Notes: generated by a model not told the origin, from the letters alone. Numbered from the stretch's first letter, positions 51,640 through 60,556 are shown. The stretch is 64,000 nt of DNA from Pseudomaricurvus sp033283175 (GCA_033283175.1 JAWMQM010000003.1:496001-560000), one strand, 5' to 3'. Program-made: numbers and translations.

Positions 51640-52827
51640 ATGAGTAACGATAACGAGATTGCGGTTCTGGGCATTGGTATGCACCCCTGGGGTAAATGGG
51701 GGAAGAGTTTTGTGGAGTACGGCGTGGCGGCCTGTCGCGACGCCATCCGCGACGCCGGCGTGAATTGGCGCGATGTGAGTTTTGTCTCCGGCGCGGCCAC
51801 CATGCGCTGTGGCTATCCCGGCTATGTGGCCGGTGCCACCTTCGCCCAGGCGCTGGGCTGGCAGGGGGCTGAGGTGAATACCTCCTATGCCGCCTGCGCC
51901 TCCGGCTCCCAGGCGCTGGCGGCAGCGCGCAGCAAGATATTAGCGGGGCAGTGTGATGTGGCGCTGGTGGTGGGGGCGGATACCACACCCAAGGGTTTCC
52001 TGAAGCCGGCACCGGGTGAGCGTCCGGATGATCCGGATTGGGTCCGTTTCCGGCTGGGGATCACTAACCCCTCCTATTTTGCGCTCTATGCCCGCCGCCG
52101 CATGGCGCTGTACGGCGACAGTGTGGATGACTTTGCGCAGGTGAAGGTAAAGAACGCAGCCCATGGTTCGGCCAATCCCTACGCCCGCTATCGCAAGCGC
52201 TTCACCGTTGACGATGTCTCCGCCTCCGCCATGGTGGCTGATCCGCTGCGGCTGATGGATATCTGTGCCACCTCCGATGGCGCGGCCGCCCTGGTGGTGT
52301 GTTCCATGGATTATGCCCGCCGCATGGGGCGGGGGGATGCGGTACGCATAGCGGCCATCTCCACAGTGACCCCCACCTTCGCGTCGGGGCTGGTGGAGAT
52401 GCCGGACATCGCCACCGATTCAGCGGCAGTGGCTGATGCCCACAGCTTTCGCGCCTCCATTCCACTGAAGGCTTATGAGGAGGCGGGTGTGGGGCCGGAG
52501 GATGTGTCTGTGGCGGAGGTCTACGACCTGTCGACGGCGTTGGAGCTGGACTGGTACGAGGACCTGCAGTTGTGCCCCAGGGGTGAGGCGGCGCAACTGG
52601 TGCGGCGTGGCGACACCACCGTTGGCGGGCGGATTCCTGTGAACCCCTCCGGCGGCCTGGCCTGTTTCGGCGAGGCGGTGCCGGCCCAGGCCCTGGCGCA
52701 GGTGTGCGAATTAACCGCCCAGCTGCGTGGCCAGGCCGGTGAGCGGCAGGTGCTCAATGCCAATGTGGGCATTACCGCCAACCAGGGGTTGTTCGGCCAT
52801 GGTTCGTCCGTGATTCTCACCCGCTGA
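51640..52827 (+). CDS. Thiolase-fold lipid-transfer protein no. 2 (SCP-x-like)
   Basis: A 395-residue thiolase-superfamily protein. The nucleophile region SYAACASGSQALAAAR has a Cys at the thiolase position. The C-terminal motif is NPSGGLACFGEAVPAQALAQ instead of N-x-S-G-G-x-x-x-G-H-P-x-G, so the second catalytic His is missing. It therefore differs from both classical thiolases and the Tyr-rich Ltp2-like protein at 17413. Thiolysis or retro-aldol cleavage with DUF35 no. 2 is the likely role. An alternative GTG start lies 6 bp upstream. Confidence 0.83.
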   Translation: MSNDNEIAVLGIGMHPWGKWGKSFVEYGVAACRDAIRDAGVNWRDVSFVSGAATMRCGYPGYVAGATFAQALGWQGAEVNTSYAACASGSQALAAARSKILAGQCDVALVVGADTTPKGFLKPAPGERPDDPDWVRFRLGITNPSYFALYARRRMALYGDSVDDFAQVKVKNAAHGSANPYARYRKRFTVDDVSASAMVADPLRLMDICATSDGAAALVVCSMDYARRMGRGDAVRIAAISTVTPTFASGLVEMPDIATDSAAVADAHSFRASIPLKAYEEAGVGPEDVSVAEVYDLSTALELDWYEDLQLCPRGEAAQLVRRGDTTVGGRIPVNPSGGLACFGEAVPAQALAQVCELTAQLRGQAGERQVLNANVGITANQGLFGHGSSVILTR

Positions 52828-53193
52828 GAGTGGATAAAGATAATTCTGCGTCATTTATTGGCTGGGGTGTCCCAGCCTTTTTCTGTCTGCCTCAGGGCCC
52901 GCTCCGGAAGATGTGACCGGTTCACCCAAAAGTGTGCTGTGTGAGGGAGTCTTTGCGCATCCGCTGCTCTTTTTAACGTGTTATTCCGGGATTCCCTCAA
53001 TTTTGTGAGCCTCGCCCCTGCGGCTGTCCGCGGTGCGGGTACGGTGCGTTAATAGCTGCGCAGTGCTGCTGCCCCCGCACCGGGGTTGTCCGTATAATTA
53101 CTGGCGAACCGTCAATAATTTAAAAAATGACTTGATGTCAGTTTTTCGCTGAATTATATTCCTGAATAACCAGAGAGAGTGCAGGGTATAGGC
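52828..53193. promoter_or_regulatory. Intergenic region with terminator and cyclase-operon promoter
   Basis: 366 bp without a gene. The left part has a terminator at 52860-52882. The right part has a promoter with TTGATG (53132-53137), a 17-bp spacer and TATATT (53155-53160). The dyad ATGACTTGATGTCAG (53127-53141) covers the -35 box. This promoter should drive the long plus-strand operon 53194-60285 or further. Confidence 0.7.
52860..52882 (+). terminator. Rho-independent terminator after thiolase no. 2
   Basis: The stem GGCTGGG (52860-52866) / CCCAGCC (52871-52877) with a GTGT loop is followed by TTTTTCTG. It ends the DUF35/thiolase transcript. Confidence 0.85.
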
Positions 53194-54231
53194 GTGAAGC
53201 GATGGATTAACAGGCCCGAGGGTTCCAACTGGGGAGATTTTGGAGAGGACGACCGGGTCGGTCGCCTGAACCTGATTACCCCCGAGAAGGTTCTGCAGGC
53301 GGTGCAAGAGGTCAAGGCGGGACGCAGTTTCTGCCTCTCGCTGCCATTGGATTATCCCGGTGGCAGTGTGCTCAATCCACGACGCTTCCCTCCACAGATC
53401 AGTTATTCCATGCGCGGCGACGATCCGGCCATGTGTTACCCGATGGAGAAGGTGCAGCCGGGGCAGACTGATGTGGTCTGCGACGACCGTGTGACCCTCT
53501 CAACCCAGTATTCCACCCAGTGGGACAGCCTGGCGCACATGGGTGCGCTGTTTGACGCTGACGGTGATGGTCAGGAAGAGGTGGTGTTCTACAACGGCTA
53601 CCGTGCCGGGGTGGAGGTGCGCGGCCCGAAAGATTATTTGAGCGCCGGGCAGGAACGCCCGGGCCCCTATGGCGCGGGTCCGCTGGGTATTGATGGTCTG
53701 GCCGAAACCGGCCTGCAGGGTCGCGGGGTGATGATCGATCTGTACGCCCACTTCGGTACCCAGCGCAAGGCGGTGGGCTATGACGCTCTGATGCAGGTTC
53801 TTAAGGCTGACGGCGTGACGGTGGAAGAGGGCGATATCGTCTGCCTGCGCACCGGTTTCGATCGCGTATTGCTGGGTCACGGCAAGAATCCACCGGCGGG
53901 TGTGCAGCACGATCTGTGCGCCGGGCTCGATGGTTCCGATCCCGCCATTCTGCAGTGGATTACCGACACCGGACTGGCTGCGCTGATCTCCGACAACGAA
54001 GCGGTGGAGTTTCTGCCGGTGGTCAACCCCCCAGAGGGACGCGGTGCGCACTTCCCCATTCACGAACACTGTTTGTTTAAGTTGGGTATCCCCCTGGGGG
54101 AGCTGTTTCTGCTCAGTGATCTTGCTGATTGGTTGCGCGAGGCGGGCAGATCCCGCTTCCTGATCACTGCCCCGCCGTTGCGGTTACCTGAGGCTGTAGG
54201 CTCTCCGGTCACTGCGGTGGCAACGGTATAA
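53194..54231 (+). CDS. Cyclase-family metal hydrolase, paralogue 2
   Basis: A 345-residue cyclase-family (PF04199) protein and clear paralogue of 7331-8326. Shared segments include EGSNWGDFGEDDRVGRLNLI, QYSTQWDSLAHMGALFDADG, FPIHEHCLFKLGIPLGEL and the C-terminal PEAVGSPVTAVATV (paralogue: PGAVGSPVTPIATV). The metal region is QWDSLAHMGALFD, so the normal H-x-G-T-H is degenerate here too. GTG 53194 aligns with the paralogue start. A GTG 15 bp upstream is also open. It heads the operon with the Baeyer-Villiger enzyme, so ring-lactone hydrolysis is attractive but inferred. Confidence 0.8.
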   Translation: MKRWINRPEGSNWGDFGEDDRVGRLNLITPEKVLQAVQEVKAGRSFCLSLPLDYPGGSVLNPRRFPPQISYSMRGDDPAMCYPMEKVQPGQTDVVCDDRVTLSTQYSTQWDSLAHMGALFDADGDGQEEVVFYNGYRAGVEVRGPKDYLSAGQERPGPYGAGPLGIDGLAETGLQGRGVMIDLYAHFGTQRKAVGYDALMQVLKADGVTVEEGDIVCLRTGFDRVLLGHGKNPPAGVQHDLCAGLDGSDPAILQWITDTGLAALISDNEAVEFLPVVNPPEGRGAHFPIHEHCLFKLGIPLGELFLLSDLADWLREAGRSRFLITAPPLRLPEAVGSPVTAVATV

Positions 54232-54278
54232 CCAACCTTCTCATATTAATAAGAAATTGAAATTCAGAGGCGAGCTTT

Positions 54279-56231
54279 ATGGATTTAAATCAGCAACTCA
54301 AGCGTGCGGCCGCAGATCCACAAGCACTGCAGCAGGCCGTTAATGGCGCACACATTGTGCCGTTGATGATGAGCTACGTGCACCTCACCGGTGACAAAAA
54401 ATACTTCGACGAAGTGCGCTCTTATATCAAGGGTGGCTGGGATTATCAGCAGGAGATTCCCGAAGAGATCCAGGGGCGAATCCGTAAAGATCTGATCGCT
54501 GCGATTCAGCGCCGGGCCGAAGAGGGAGGGGTCGAGCACGTTGAGCCATCCAAAGCCGAGCTGATGGAAATGATCAATGTCGCCTGCGGCGCCGAGGTGC
54601 CAGAGATGTACCTGCCTATCTTCTACGAAGAGACCTGCTTTGGTGATAAGGATTACCGCTCGGTGGAGTGGCGCAAACCGGTTTCTGAAAAGACCCGGGA
54701 AAAGTGCAAGGTCGTGATTGCCGGTGCCGGTTTCTCCGGTGTGGTGATGGGCGTGCGCCTGAAGCAGGCTGGTATTCCCTTTGTCATCATCGAAAAAAAT
54801 GACGAGGTTGCCGGTACCTGGTACGAAAATACCTACCCGGGGATTGGCGTGGATACCCCTTGCCACTTCTACTCATTCTCGTTGATGCCCAACCCGGATT
54901 GGCCTGACTTCTTCAGCAAGGGGCCTGAATTGCTGGCGTACATCAAGCGCATCGCCGATCACTTCGGTGTGCGTGAGCACATCCGCTTCCAGGAAGAGGT
55001 GACCGCTGCGGAGTACGACGACGCGAGCTGCAGCTGGACGGTCAAAACCCGCAAGTCTGACGGCTCGGTGGATGAGATCGAGGCGCGCGCCTTTATCAGT
55101 GCCGTGGGTGTGCTGAACAGACCTTCAGTACCCAGGTTTCCCGGTCTGGACAGTTTTACAGGCGACATGTTCCACACCGCCCGTTGGGACCACAGCGTAG
55201 ATCTGACCGGCAAAAAAGTGGTGATGATCGGTACTGGCGCTACCGGCATTCAGGTGGGTCCAGCCATCTGTGACAAGGTCGGCTGCCTGACCATTGTGCA
55301 GCGCTCCAAACACTGGATTATTCGTCACCCCATGTACCATGAAGGTGTGCCGGAAGCGGTTACCTGGGCCACCAAGAACATTCCCTACTACATGGACTGG
55401 TTCCGTTTCGGCCTCTTCTGGGCGGCCTCGGACGGGTTCTACCATACCCTGAAGATGGATCCGGATTGGACTGACCCCCAGCATTCGCTGAACGCCGAAA
55501 ATGCGCAGATGCGTGAAGAGCTGATCGCCTATGCCAGATCCGAAGTGGGGGATCGTACCGATCTGCTGGAAAAAACCATTCCGGACTACCCGCCATTCGG
55601 CAAGCGTATGTTGCGTGATAACGACTGGTACAAGATGCTCTGTCGCCCCAATGTTGAATTGATCAACGGCGGCATTGACCGTATTGAAGCCGATGGCGTG
55701 GTGGCCGAAGGCCGGAAAATCGAGGCCGATGTGATTGTGCTGGCCACGGGCTTCGAGGCCCACAGCATCCTCGCACCCATGGATATCCGTGGCCGTAACG
55801 GCGTCACCATTCGGGACCAGTGGGGCGAAGACGATCCCCGCGCGCACCTGGGAATCACGGTGCCGGGCTTCCCCAACTTCTTTGTGTTGTATGGCCCCAA
55901 CACCAATCTGGCCCATGGCGGCAGCGCCTTTTTCCACAGTGAGTGCCAGGTACGCTATATCACCGAAGCGCTGCGAGAGATGATTGAGGGCGACTGGGAT
56001 GAGCTGGAAGTGAAAGAGGAGCCTTTCGAGGCTTATAATGCCAAGGTGGATGCTGAGCACCGTCAGCTGGTCTGGTCTCACCCGGGCGTCACCAGCTGGT
56101 ATAAAAATAAAAATGGCAGGGTTGTTATGAACTCTCCCTGGCGCCTGGCGGTGTACCGTCAGTTTACTGCCGACATCGATATGTCGGAGTACTCCACGCG
56201 CCGGCTGGGAGAGGCCTCAGTGAATAACTGA
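54279..56231 (+). CDS. Baeyer-Villiger flavin monooxygenase (HAPMO-like, N-terminally extended)
   Basis: A 650-residue class B flavoprotein. After an N-terminal extension of about 142 residues come the FAD fold GAGFSG (149-154), the Baeyer-Villiger fingerprint F-x-G-x-x-x-H-T-x-x-W-D at 293-304, and the NADPH fold GTGATG (318-323). The extension is a feature of hydroxyacetophenone-monooxygenase-like enzymes and some steroid or bulky-ketone BVMOs. It inserts oxygen next to a ketone to make an ester or lactone. It lies 47 bp after the cyclase gene. The ketone may be the product of the Ltp/DUF35 retro-aldol step. Confidence 0.94.
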   Translation: MDLNQQLKRAAADPQALQQAVNGAHIVPLMMSYVHLTGDKKYFDEVRSYIKGGWDYQQEIPEEIQGRIRKDLIAAIQRRAEEGGVEHVEPSKAELMEMINVACGAEVPEMYLPIFYEETCFGDKDYRSVEWRKPVSEKTREKCKVVIAGAGFSGVVMGVRLKQAGIPFVIIEKNDEVAGTWYENTYPGIGVDTPCHFYSFSLMPNPDWPDFFSKGPELLAYIKRIADHFGVREHIRFQEEVTAAEYDDASCSWTVKTRKSDGSVDEIEARAFISAVGVLNRPSVPRFPGLDSFTGDMFHTARWDHSVDLTGKKVVMIGTGATGIQVGPAICDKVGCLTIVQRSKHWIIRHPMYHEGVPEAVTWATKNIPYYMDWFRFGLFWAASDGFYHTLKMDPDWTDPQHSLNAENAQMREELIAYARSEVGDRTDLLEKTIPDYPPFGKRMLRDNDWYKMLCRPNVELINGGIDRIEADGVVAEGRKIEADVIVLATGFEAHSILAPMDIRGRNGVTIRDQWGEDDPRAHLGITVPGFPNFFVLYGPNTNLAHGGSAFFHSECQVRYITEALREMIEGDWDELEVKEEPFEAYNAKVDAEHRQLVWSHPGVTSWYKNKNGRVVMNSPWRLAVYRQFTADIDMSEYSTRRLGEASVNN

Positions 56232-56256
56232 GCCTGCCCTGGACAGGAGTTTATTT

Positions 56257-56637
56257 GTGAGCGGAATTACCGAGACCATTCTGGAGCGTGAGCAGAAGCG
56301 CTGCGATGCCCTGTTGAAAGGCGATGTGGATGCTTTGGCCGGGTTGCTATCGGAACGGCTGCTGTTTGCCCATGCCAACGCCACCTTTGAAGACAAGGTC
56401 AGCCTGTTGAAAAAGATGGAGGCTGGCACCATCGTCTATAAGACGCTGTCGGTGACAGAAGCGCAGGTGATCGATCTGGGTGAAACGGCGCTGCTGAGCT
56501 CGCGCCTGACCGCCTCTGTCACGGTGGGTGGAAATCCCCGGGCGATTGATAACTACACGCTGTCGGTGTGGACGCTGGAGCAAGACAGCTGGCGTCTGAT
56601 AGCCTATCAGCCCACCGCTATACCCAAAGTACAGTAA
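56257..56637 (+). CDS. NTF2-like DUF4440 protein
   Basis: A 126-residue protein from GTG 56257 behind ACAGGAG. The N-terminal helix ILEREQKRCDALLKGDVDAL, the strand LLFAHANATFEDKVSLL and the C-terminal TLEQDSWRLIAYQPTAIP define the SnoaL/DUF4440 fold. It is translated in the operon between the BVMO and the acyl-CoA dehydrogenase. Possible functions are isomerase or binding protein. Nothing in the sequence decides. Confidence 0.8.
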   Translation: MSGITETILEREQKRCDALLKGDVDALAGLLSERLLFAHANATFEDKVSLLKKMEAGTIVYKTLSVTEAQVIDLGETALLSSRLTASVTVGGNPRAIDNYTLSVWTLEQDSWRLIAYQPTAIPKVQ

Positions 56638-56733
56638 TACTGTCTGACATTTAAAAGAATAAATTGACCGGCGCGCTGACGGCCTTTGTGGTTGCCGCGT
56701 ACGGTTGCCAATCAGCGTCACCGGAAGCGAATC

Positions 56734-57720
56734 ATGTTTTTAGCCCTCGGCAGTGATGAATTAGAAATATCCCGTGCGGCGGCGATCTTTTTGGGCAAGG
56801 AGTTTCCCTTGGAACGCTTGCACAAGGCGCCGCAGGACCCATCCCAACTGCAACCCTTCGCCGAGCTCGGCTGGTTTGGCCTGAGTGCCCCGGAAAGCGC
56901 AGGCGGTGTCGGTTTCAGTATCGTCGAAGAGATGCTCTTTTTTCTGGAGCTGGGTCGGGAAGTTGGGCCGCTGGAAGTGCTGGCGCAGGTGCTGGCTGTG
57001 GCGGTCGCTCAGGATAATGCCGAGCTGGCCGCACCCCTGCTGGCGGGCGAGTACGGTGTGGCCCTGCTGGTTGAGTGCCAGCCAGAGAGCGGTGCCCGCC
57101 TGATTGGGCATAAAGATGCCCGCTATGCCGTGCGGGTGACTCCGGGTTCTGCCACCCTCTATCGCCTTGACGCCAGCCGACTGCAAACACGGCTGTGTCT
57201 CGACCGGTCGGTGGCCATGCATATCGGCGACGCCGATTGTGTCTCCACAGTGGTGGCCAGGGTTGGCAATGGCATCTGGCGTCAGCTACTGATTATGGTG
57301 TCGGCCATGCAAGTGGGTATCGCCGAGCGCGCGCTGGATATGATTGTGGAGTACGCCCGCGAGCGGCAAACCTTCGGTCGCGCCATCGGTTCCTATCAGG
57401 CGGTGCGTCACCCCTGTTCCGATATGGCGGTACGCATTGAAGGCGCACGCAGTCAGCTGTACTACGCCGCTACCGCGATCAAGGAAGGTCACCGTGACAT
57501 CGACATGCAGACGGACGCAGCCCAGCTGCTGGCGGAGCGCGCGGCGCGCCTGAACACCGATGCCAATATCCAGCTGCACGGCGGTATCGGGGTGACTGAC
57601 GAACACAGCGCCCACCTGCTGATGAAGCGAGCCAATCTGCTCGGCCGTTTGGTGGGGCATGGCAAGCAGGGCATCGCCAGCTTGCTGGATGTAGAGAGTG
57701 AACTGGAGGCAGGAGTCTGA
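56734..57720 (+). CDS. Small acyl-CoA dehydrogenase subunit (FadE28-type half of a heteromer)
   Basis: A 328-residue acyl-CoA dehydrogenase, shorter than the usual 380. The N-terminal helical domain (GWFGLSAPESAGGVGFSIVE) and the C-terminal helical domain (VEYARERQTFGRAIGSYQAV, QLHGGIGVTDEHSAHLLMKR) are visible. The final GTSxIQ-type motif that binds FAD/CoA in full-length enzymes is absent. This is how the short subunits of alpha2-beta2 steroid-type dehydrogenases look. The full-length partner follows 3 bp later. Start ATG 56734. Confidence 0.88.
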   Translation: MFLALGSDELEISRAAAIFLGKEFPLERLHKAPQDPSQLQPFAELGWFGLSAPESAGGVGFSIVEEMLFFLELGREVGPLEVLAQVLAVAVAQDNAELAAPLLAGEYGVALLVECQPESGARLIGHKDARYAVRVTPGSATLYRLDASRLQTRLCLDRSVAMHIGDADCVSTVVARVGNGIWRQLLIMVSAMQVGIAERALDMIVEYARERQTFGRAIGSYQAVRHPCSDMAVRIEGARSQLYYAATAIKEGHRDIDMQTDAAQLLAERAARLNTDANIQLHGGIGVTDEHSAHLLMKRANLLGRLVGHGKQGIASLLDVESELEAGV

Positions 57721-57722
57721 GT

Positions 57723-58901
57723 ATGGATCTGGTATTTACAGAAGAAGATCTGGATTTTCGCGCTCGTGCCCGCGCCTGGCTAAAAGACAATATTCCAACC
57801 GCCCGTCGCCCCGCCCACGGTGAGGCGTCGGCGCAGTTCGACCGCGACTGGCAGAGAAAGCTGTTCGAGCACGGCTGGGCCGGCATCAACTGGCCGAAAG
57901 AGTACGGCGGTCTGGGTCTGTCTGAAATTCAGCAGGTCATCTGGTACGAAGAGATGGCCCGTGCCGGTGCGCCACACTATATCAACACCACCTACGTGGC
58001 GCTGATGCACGCCGGTCCCACCATTATTGCCTGTGGTACCGACGCTCAGAAAAAAGCCCACCTTCAGCAAATTCTGTCCGGTGAGCAGCTCTGGTGCCAG
58101 GGCTTCTCCGAGCCCAATGCCGGCTCTGACCTGGCGTCGCTGAAAACCACCGGTGTGGTGGAGGGCGACTATCTGATCGTCAATGGCAGCAAGACCTGGA
58201 CCACCGATGGCCAGCACGCCGATTACCAGGAGCTGCTGATTCGCACCACGCCGGGCTCCGAGCGTCACAAGGGCCTGAGCTGGGTGATCTGCGACATGCG
58301 CAGCGCCGGTATCGATGTCAAACCCATCAAGACCATGCTCGGCGACGAGCACGTGAATACCACCTTTTACGACGATGTGAAGATTCCGCTCAGCAATGTG
58401 GTGGGGGAGCTGGGTAAGGGCTGGCAGACCGCCATGTCCACACTGGCCTTCGAGCGCGGCACCGGCTTTATCGGTGATCAGCTGGCACTCTACCAGCGCG
58501 TCAATCAGGCCATAGCACTGGCAGGAAAAACCCGTCTGGCCGATGGCACCCTGGCCATCAACGACAGCAACATCGCTGGTCGCCTGGCGCTGATCAAGGC
58601 CGACACCATGGCCATCAAGGCCATGACCTTCGCCCAGATCAGCGAGATTCAGCAGTCTGGCAAGCCCGGCCCCAAGGGCTCGGTGATGAAGTTGATGGTC
58701 ACCAGTACTTCCAAGGCGCTGAGTCATCTGGTAGCTGAATTGGTGGGCTGGGAATTCATGGAGTACAACGATGACCGGGCGGACAATCCCTGGACTTATG
58801 AGTACCTGTGGAGCTGGGTCTACACCATCGCCGGTGGCACCTCCGAGATTCAGCGGGAAATTATTGCCGACCAGCTGTTGGAACTGCCCAGAGCGAGATA
58901 A
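57723..58901 (+). CDS. Large acyl-CoA dehydrogenase subunit (FadE29-type)
   Basis: A 392-residue acyl-CoA dehydrogenase. FAD-site motifs are LWCQGFSEPNAGSDLASL, VNGSKTWTTDGQHADYQ and the C-terminal TIAGGTSEIQREIIADQLLELP. Start ATG 57723 is 3 bp after the small subunit stop. In sterol side-chain degradation such unequal pairs form heterotetramers that desaturate shortened side-chain acyl-CoAs with the bulky ring system attached. Here the partner would supply the missing motif across the interface. Confidence 0.92.
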   Translation: MDLVFTEEDLDFRARARAWLKDNIPTARRPAHGEASAQFDRDWQRKLFEHGWAGINWPKEYGGLGLSEIQQVIWYEEMARAGAPHYINTTYVALMHAGPTIIACGTDAQKKAHLQQILSGEQLWCQGFSEPNAGSDLASLKTTGVVEGDYLIVNGSKTWTTDGQHADYQELLIRTTPGSERHKGLSWVICDMRSAGIDVKPIKTMLGDEHVNTTFYDDVKIPLSNVVGELGKGWQTAMSTLAFERGTGFIGDQLALYQRVNQAIALAGKTRLADGTLAINDSNIAGRLALIKADTMAIKAMTFAQISEIQQSGKPGPKGSVMKLMVTSTSKALSHLVAELVGWEFMEYNDDRADNPWTYEYLWSWVYTIAGGTSEIQREIIADQLLELPRAR

Positions 58902-58968
58902 AGCGCTCAGATTCAGATAGAGAACCCAGAGCCAGATAGAGGGCCCACAGCGAAATGGGGTATAGAGC

Positions 58969-58999
58969 TTTCCTGCCGGGTTTTCGTACCGGCAGGAAA
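58969..58999. repeat. Perfect inverted repeat in the FadE-NTF2 gap
   Basis: TTTCCTGCCGG (58969-58979) pairs with CCGGCAGGAAA (58989-58999) over a 9-nt loop, an 11-bp stem in the 199-bp gap. No T-run follows. It may lower expression of downstream genes, stabilise the 3' end of the fadE mRNA, or bind a protein. Confidence 0.65.
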
Positions 59000-59100
59000 C
59001 TGCAAAAATGGATTCGGTGGCTGCTGCCGGTTGCCACGTCGCGCAAGCGAACAGAAACATAACAATAACCGCAACCTGACTATGGAGAGGCCCGCGTAAG

Positions 59101-59508
59101 ATGTCCGGAATCTCTTTGGAAAACCGTTTGGCAATCTACGAATTGCTCGCTGAATACTCCCACCATGTGGACAACTACCGGGGCGAGGAGTGGGCAGCCC
59201 TGTTTGTCGAGGGCGCGCGTCTTGAGTGTGCGCCGCTGGAGGATGTGGTTGCCCCGGAGGGCATTATCAAGCAGGCCCGGTTCCTGCAGAGGTCCCGCTG
59301 GGAATATCGCCACTCCATGACCAATGTGTATCTGGAGCCGGACTCTGACGACGAACGTGCCACCGTTAACGCCTACGGGCTGGTGACCGACTGGGCCACC
59401 AAGCCGGCTACGGCGGCGCTGTTTGTGGAGTACCGCTTTGATCTGGTGAAACAGGATGGCCGCTGGAAGATTGCCCACGAACGCGTACACGCGCCTTATG
59501 GCTTGTAA
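59101..59508 (+). CDS. NTF2-like (SnoaL_4-type) protein
   Basis: A 135-residue protein, MSGISLENRLAIYELLAEYS, with ATG 59101. The NTF2 fold is seen in NYRGEEWAALFVEGARLECA and YRFDLVKQDGRWKIAHERVH. A His pair early in the chain (YSHHVDNY) is where SnoaL-like and scytalone-dehydratase-like enzymes place catalytic residues. It precedes an SDR gene by 39 bp. Fifth NTF2-like gene of the window counting the fused double protein once. Confidence 0.82.
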   Translation: MSGISLENRLAIYELLAEYSHHVDNYRGEEWAALFVEGARLECAPLEDVVAPEGIIKQARFLQRSRWEYRHSMTNVYLEPDSDDERATVNAYGLVTDWATKPATAALFVEYRFDLVKQDGRWKIAHERVHAPYGL

Positions 59509-59547
59509 CGCCGGGCTGTAGTGACAAAAGAGACAGGACAGAAAAAG

Positions 59548-60285
59548 ATGCGGCTGGAAAATAAAGTAGTAGTGCTGACCGGAGCGGCCAGTGGTATGGG
59601 GGAATCCCACGCCCGACGGGTCATCAAGGAGGGTGGTTACCTGCTGATGACGGACATCAACGTTGAGGCGGGAGAGGCCCTGGCGGCAGAGCTGGGTGAG
59701 CGCGCCCGGTTTGTGCAGCAGGATATCTCCGTTGAGGCGGATTGGGAGCGGGTGGTGCAGGCTGCCTGTGATCACTTTGGTGGTATCGATGTACTGGTGA
59801 ACAACGCTGGTATTCTCACCAATGGTGATATCCAGAGTGAAACTGCCGATACTTTGCGCAAGGTACTGGACGTGAATGTGGTGGGCACCTGGCTGGGTAT
59901 CCGCGCTGTCAGCCCGGTGATGGCCAAACGGGGTGGGGGATCGATCATCAATGTCTCCTCCCAGGTGGGCTATCGCGCCTGGAATAACTACAGCGTCTAC
60001 GGCTGTTCCAAGTGGGCGATCCGCGGACTCACCAGTCACATGGCGAAAGAGCTGGCACCCCAGCGTATCCGGGTCAACTCCATTCTCCCCGGAGCGGTGG
60101 ATGAAACCGGTCTGTTCAGTGGCCGGGTCACTCCCGAACAGCGGACCAAAGTGGAAGCCAGTATCCCTCTCGGGAAGCTGATCCCCCGGGATCATATCTC
60201 CTCGCTGATGGTGTTCCTGGCGTCCGACGAGTCCGGTTCTACCACCGGTACGGATAACCTTATTGATGGTGGTGTCAGTCTCTGA
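59548..60285 (+). CDS. SDR, 3-alpha/20-beta-hydroxysteroid-dehydrogenase-like
   Basis: A 245-residue classical SDR. TGAASGMGESHARRVI, the NAD-selecting Asp in LMTDIN, NNAG, catalytic Ser in SSQVG, and Y-x-x-x-K in VYGCSKWAI. C-terminal STTGTDNLIDGGVSL. It is of the size and type of bacterial 3-alpha/20-beta-HSDs. Start ATG 59548 (MRLENKVVVLTG) is chosen over GTG 59521. It oxidises or reduces a secondary alcohol of the substrate. Regiospecificity is unknown. Confidence 0.88.
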   Translation: MRLENKVVVLTGAASGMGESHARRVIKEGGYLLMTDINVEAGEALAAELGERARFVQQDISVEADWERVVQAACDHFGGIDVLVNNAGILTNGDIQSETADTLRKVLDVNVVGTWLGIRAVSPVMAKRGGGSIINVSSQVGYRAWNNYSVYGCSKWAIRGLTSHMAKELAPQRIRVNSILPGAVDETGLFSGRVTPEQRTKVEASIPLGKLIPRDHISSLMVFLASDESGSTTGTDNLIDGGVSL

Positions 60286-60556
60286 TCCCACAGTATCGGC
60301 CGCTCAGGGTAAATTTTTATAAAGGTGCGGACGGGGCAAATTGCCTTGCCATTAGACGTCGTGTTAATCTGAAAGCTGACATCTATTTAGTTATTTGGTG
60401 GGTCAGCTGAAGGCTCAGCAGCAATACCACCAAAACGCTATTCACAAGCCATCCCGGGTACCGGGACTGCAACAATAACAAGCTCGCAGAGCTCGCCTGG
60501 GTGGTTGACGTGTTGCGCGTCAGACCATGAGCAGGCAGGCCTGCAGGAGGAAAATA
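60286..60556. promoter_or_regulatory. Promoter region of P450 no. 5
   Basis: 271 bp without a gene. CTGACATCTATTTAG (60376-60390) resembles the TGAC-N5-GTCA operator in its left arm only (3 of 5 positions match in the right arm). The P450 has an excellent GCAGGAGG ribosome-binding site at 60543-60550. The leader contains several G-rich inverted repeats. Confidence 0.45.

Noticed and set aside
52828..53193. Missed gene in the gap between thiolase no. 2 and the cyclase
   Set aside because: The gap has a terminator, AT-rich promoter sequence and only short interrupted frames.
57780..60291. Long minus-strand open frames (426 and 403 codons) opposite FadE, NTF2-like and SDR genes
   Set aside because: They are antisense shadows of well-supported plus-strand genes and resemble no known protein.
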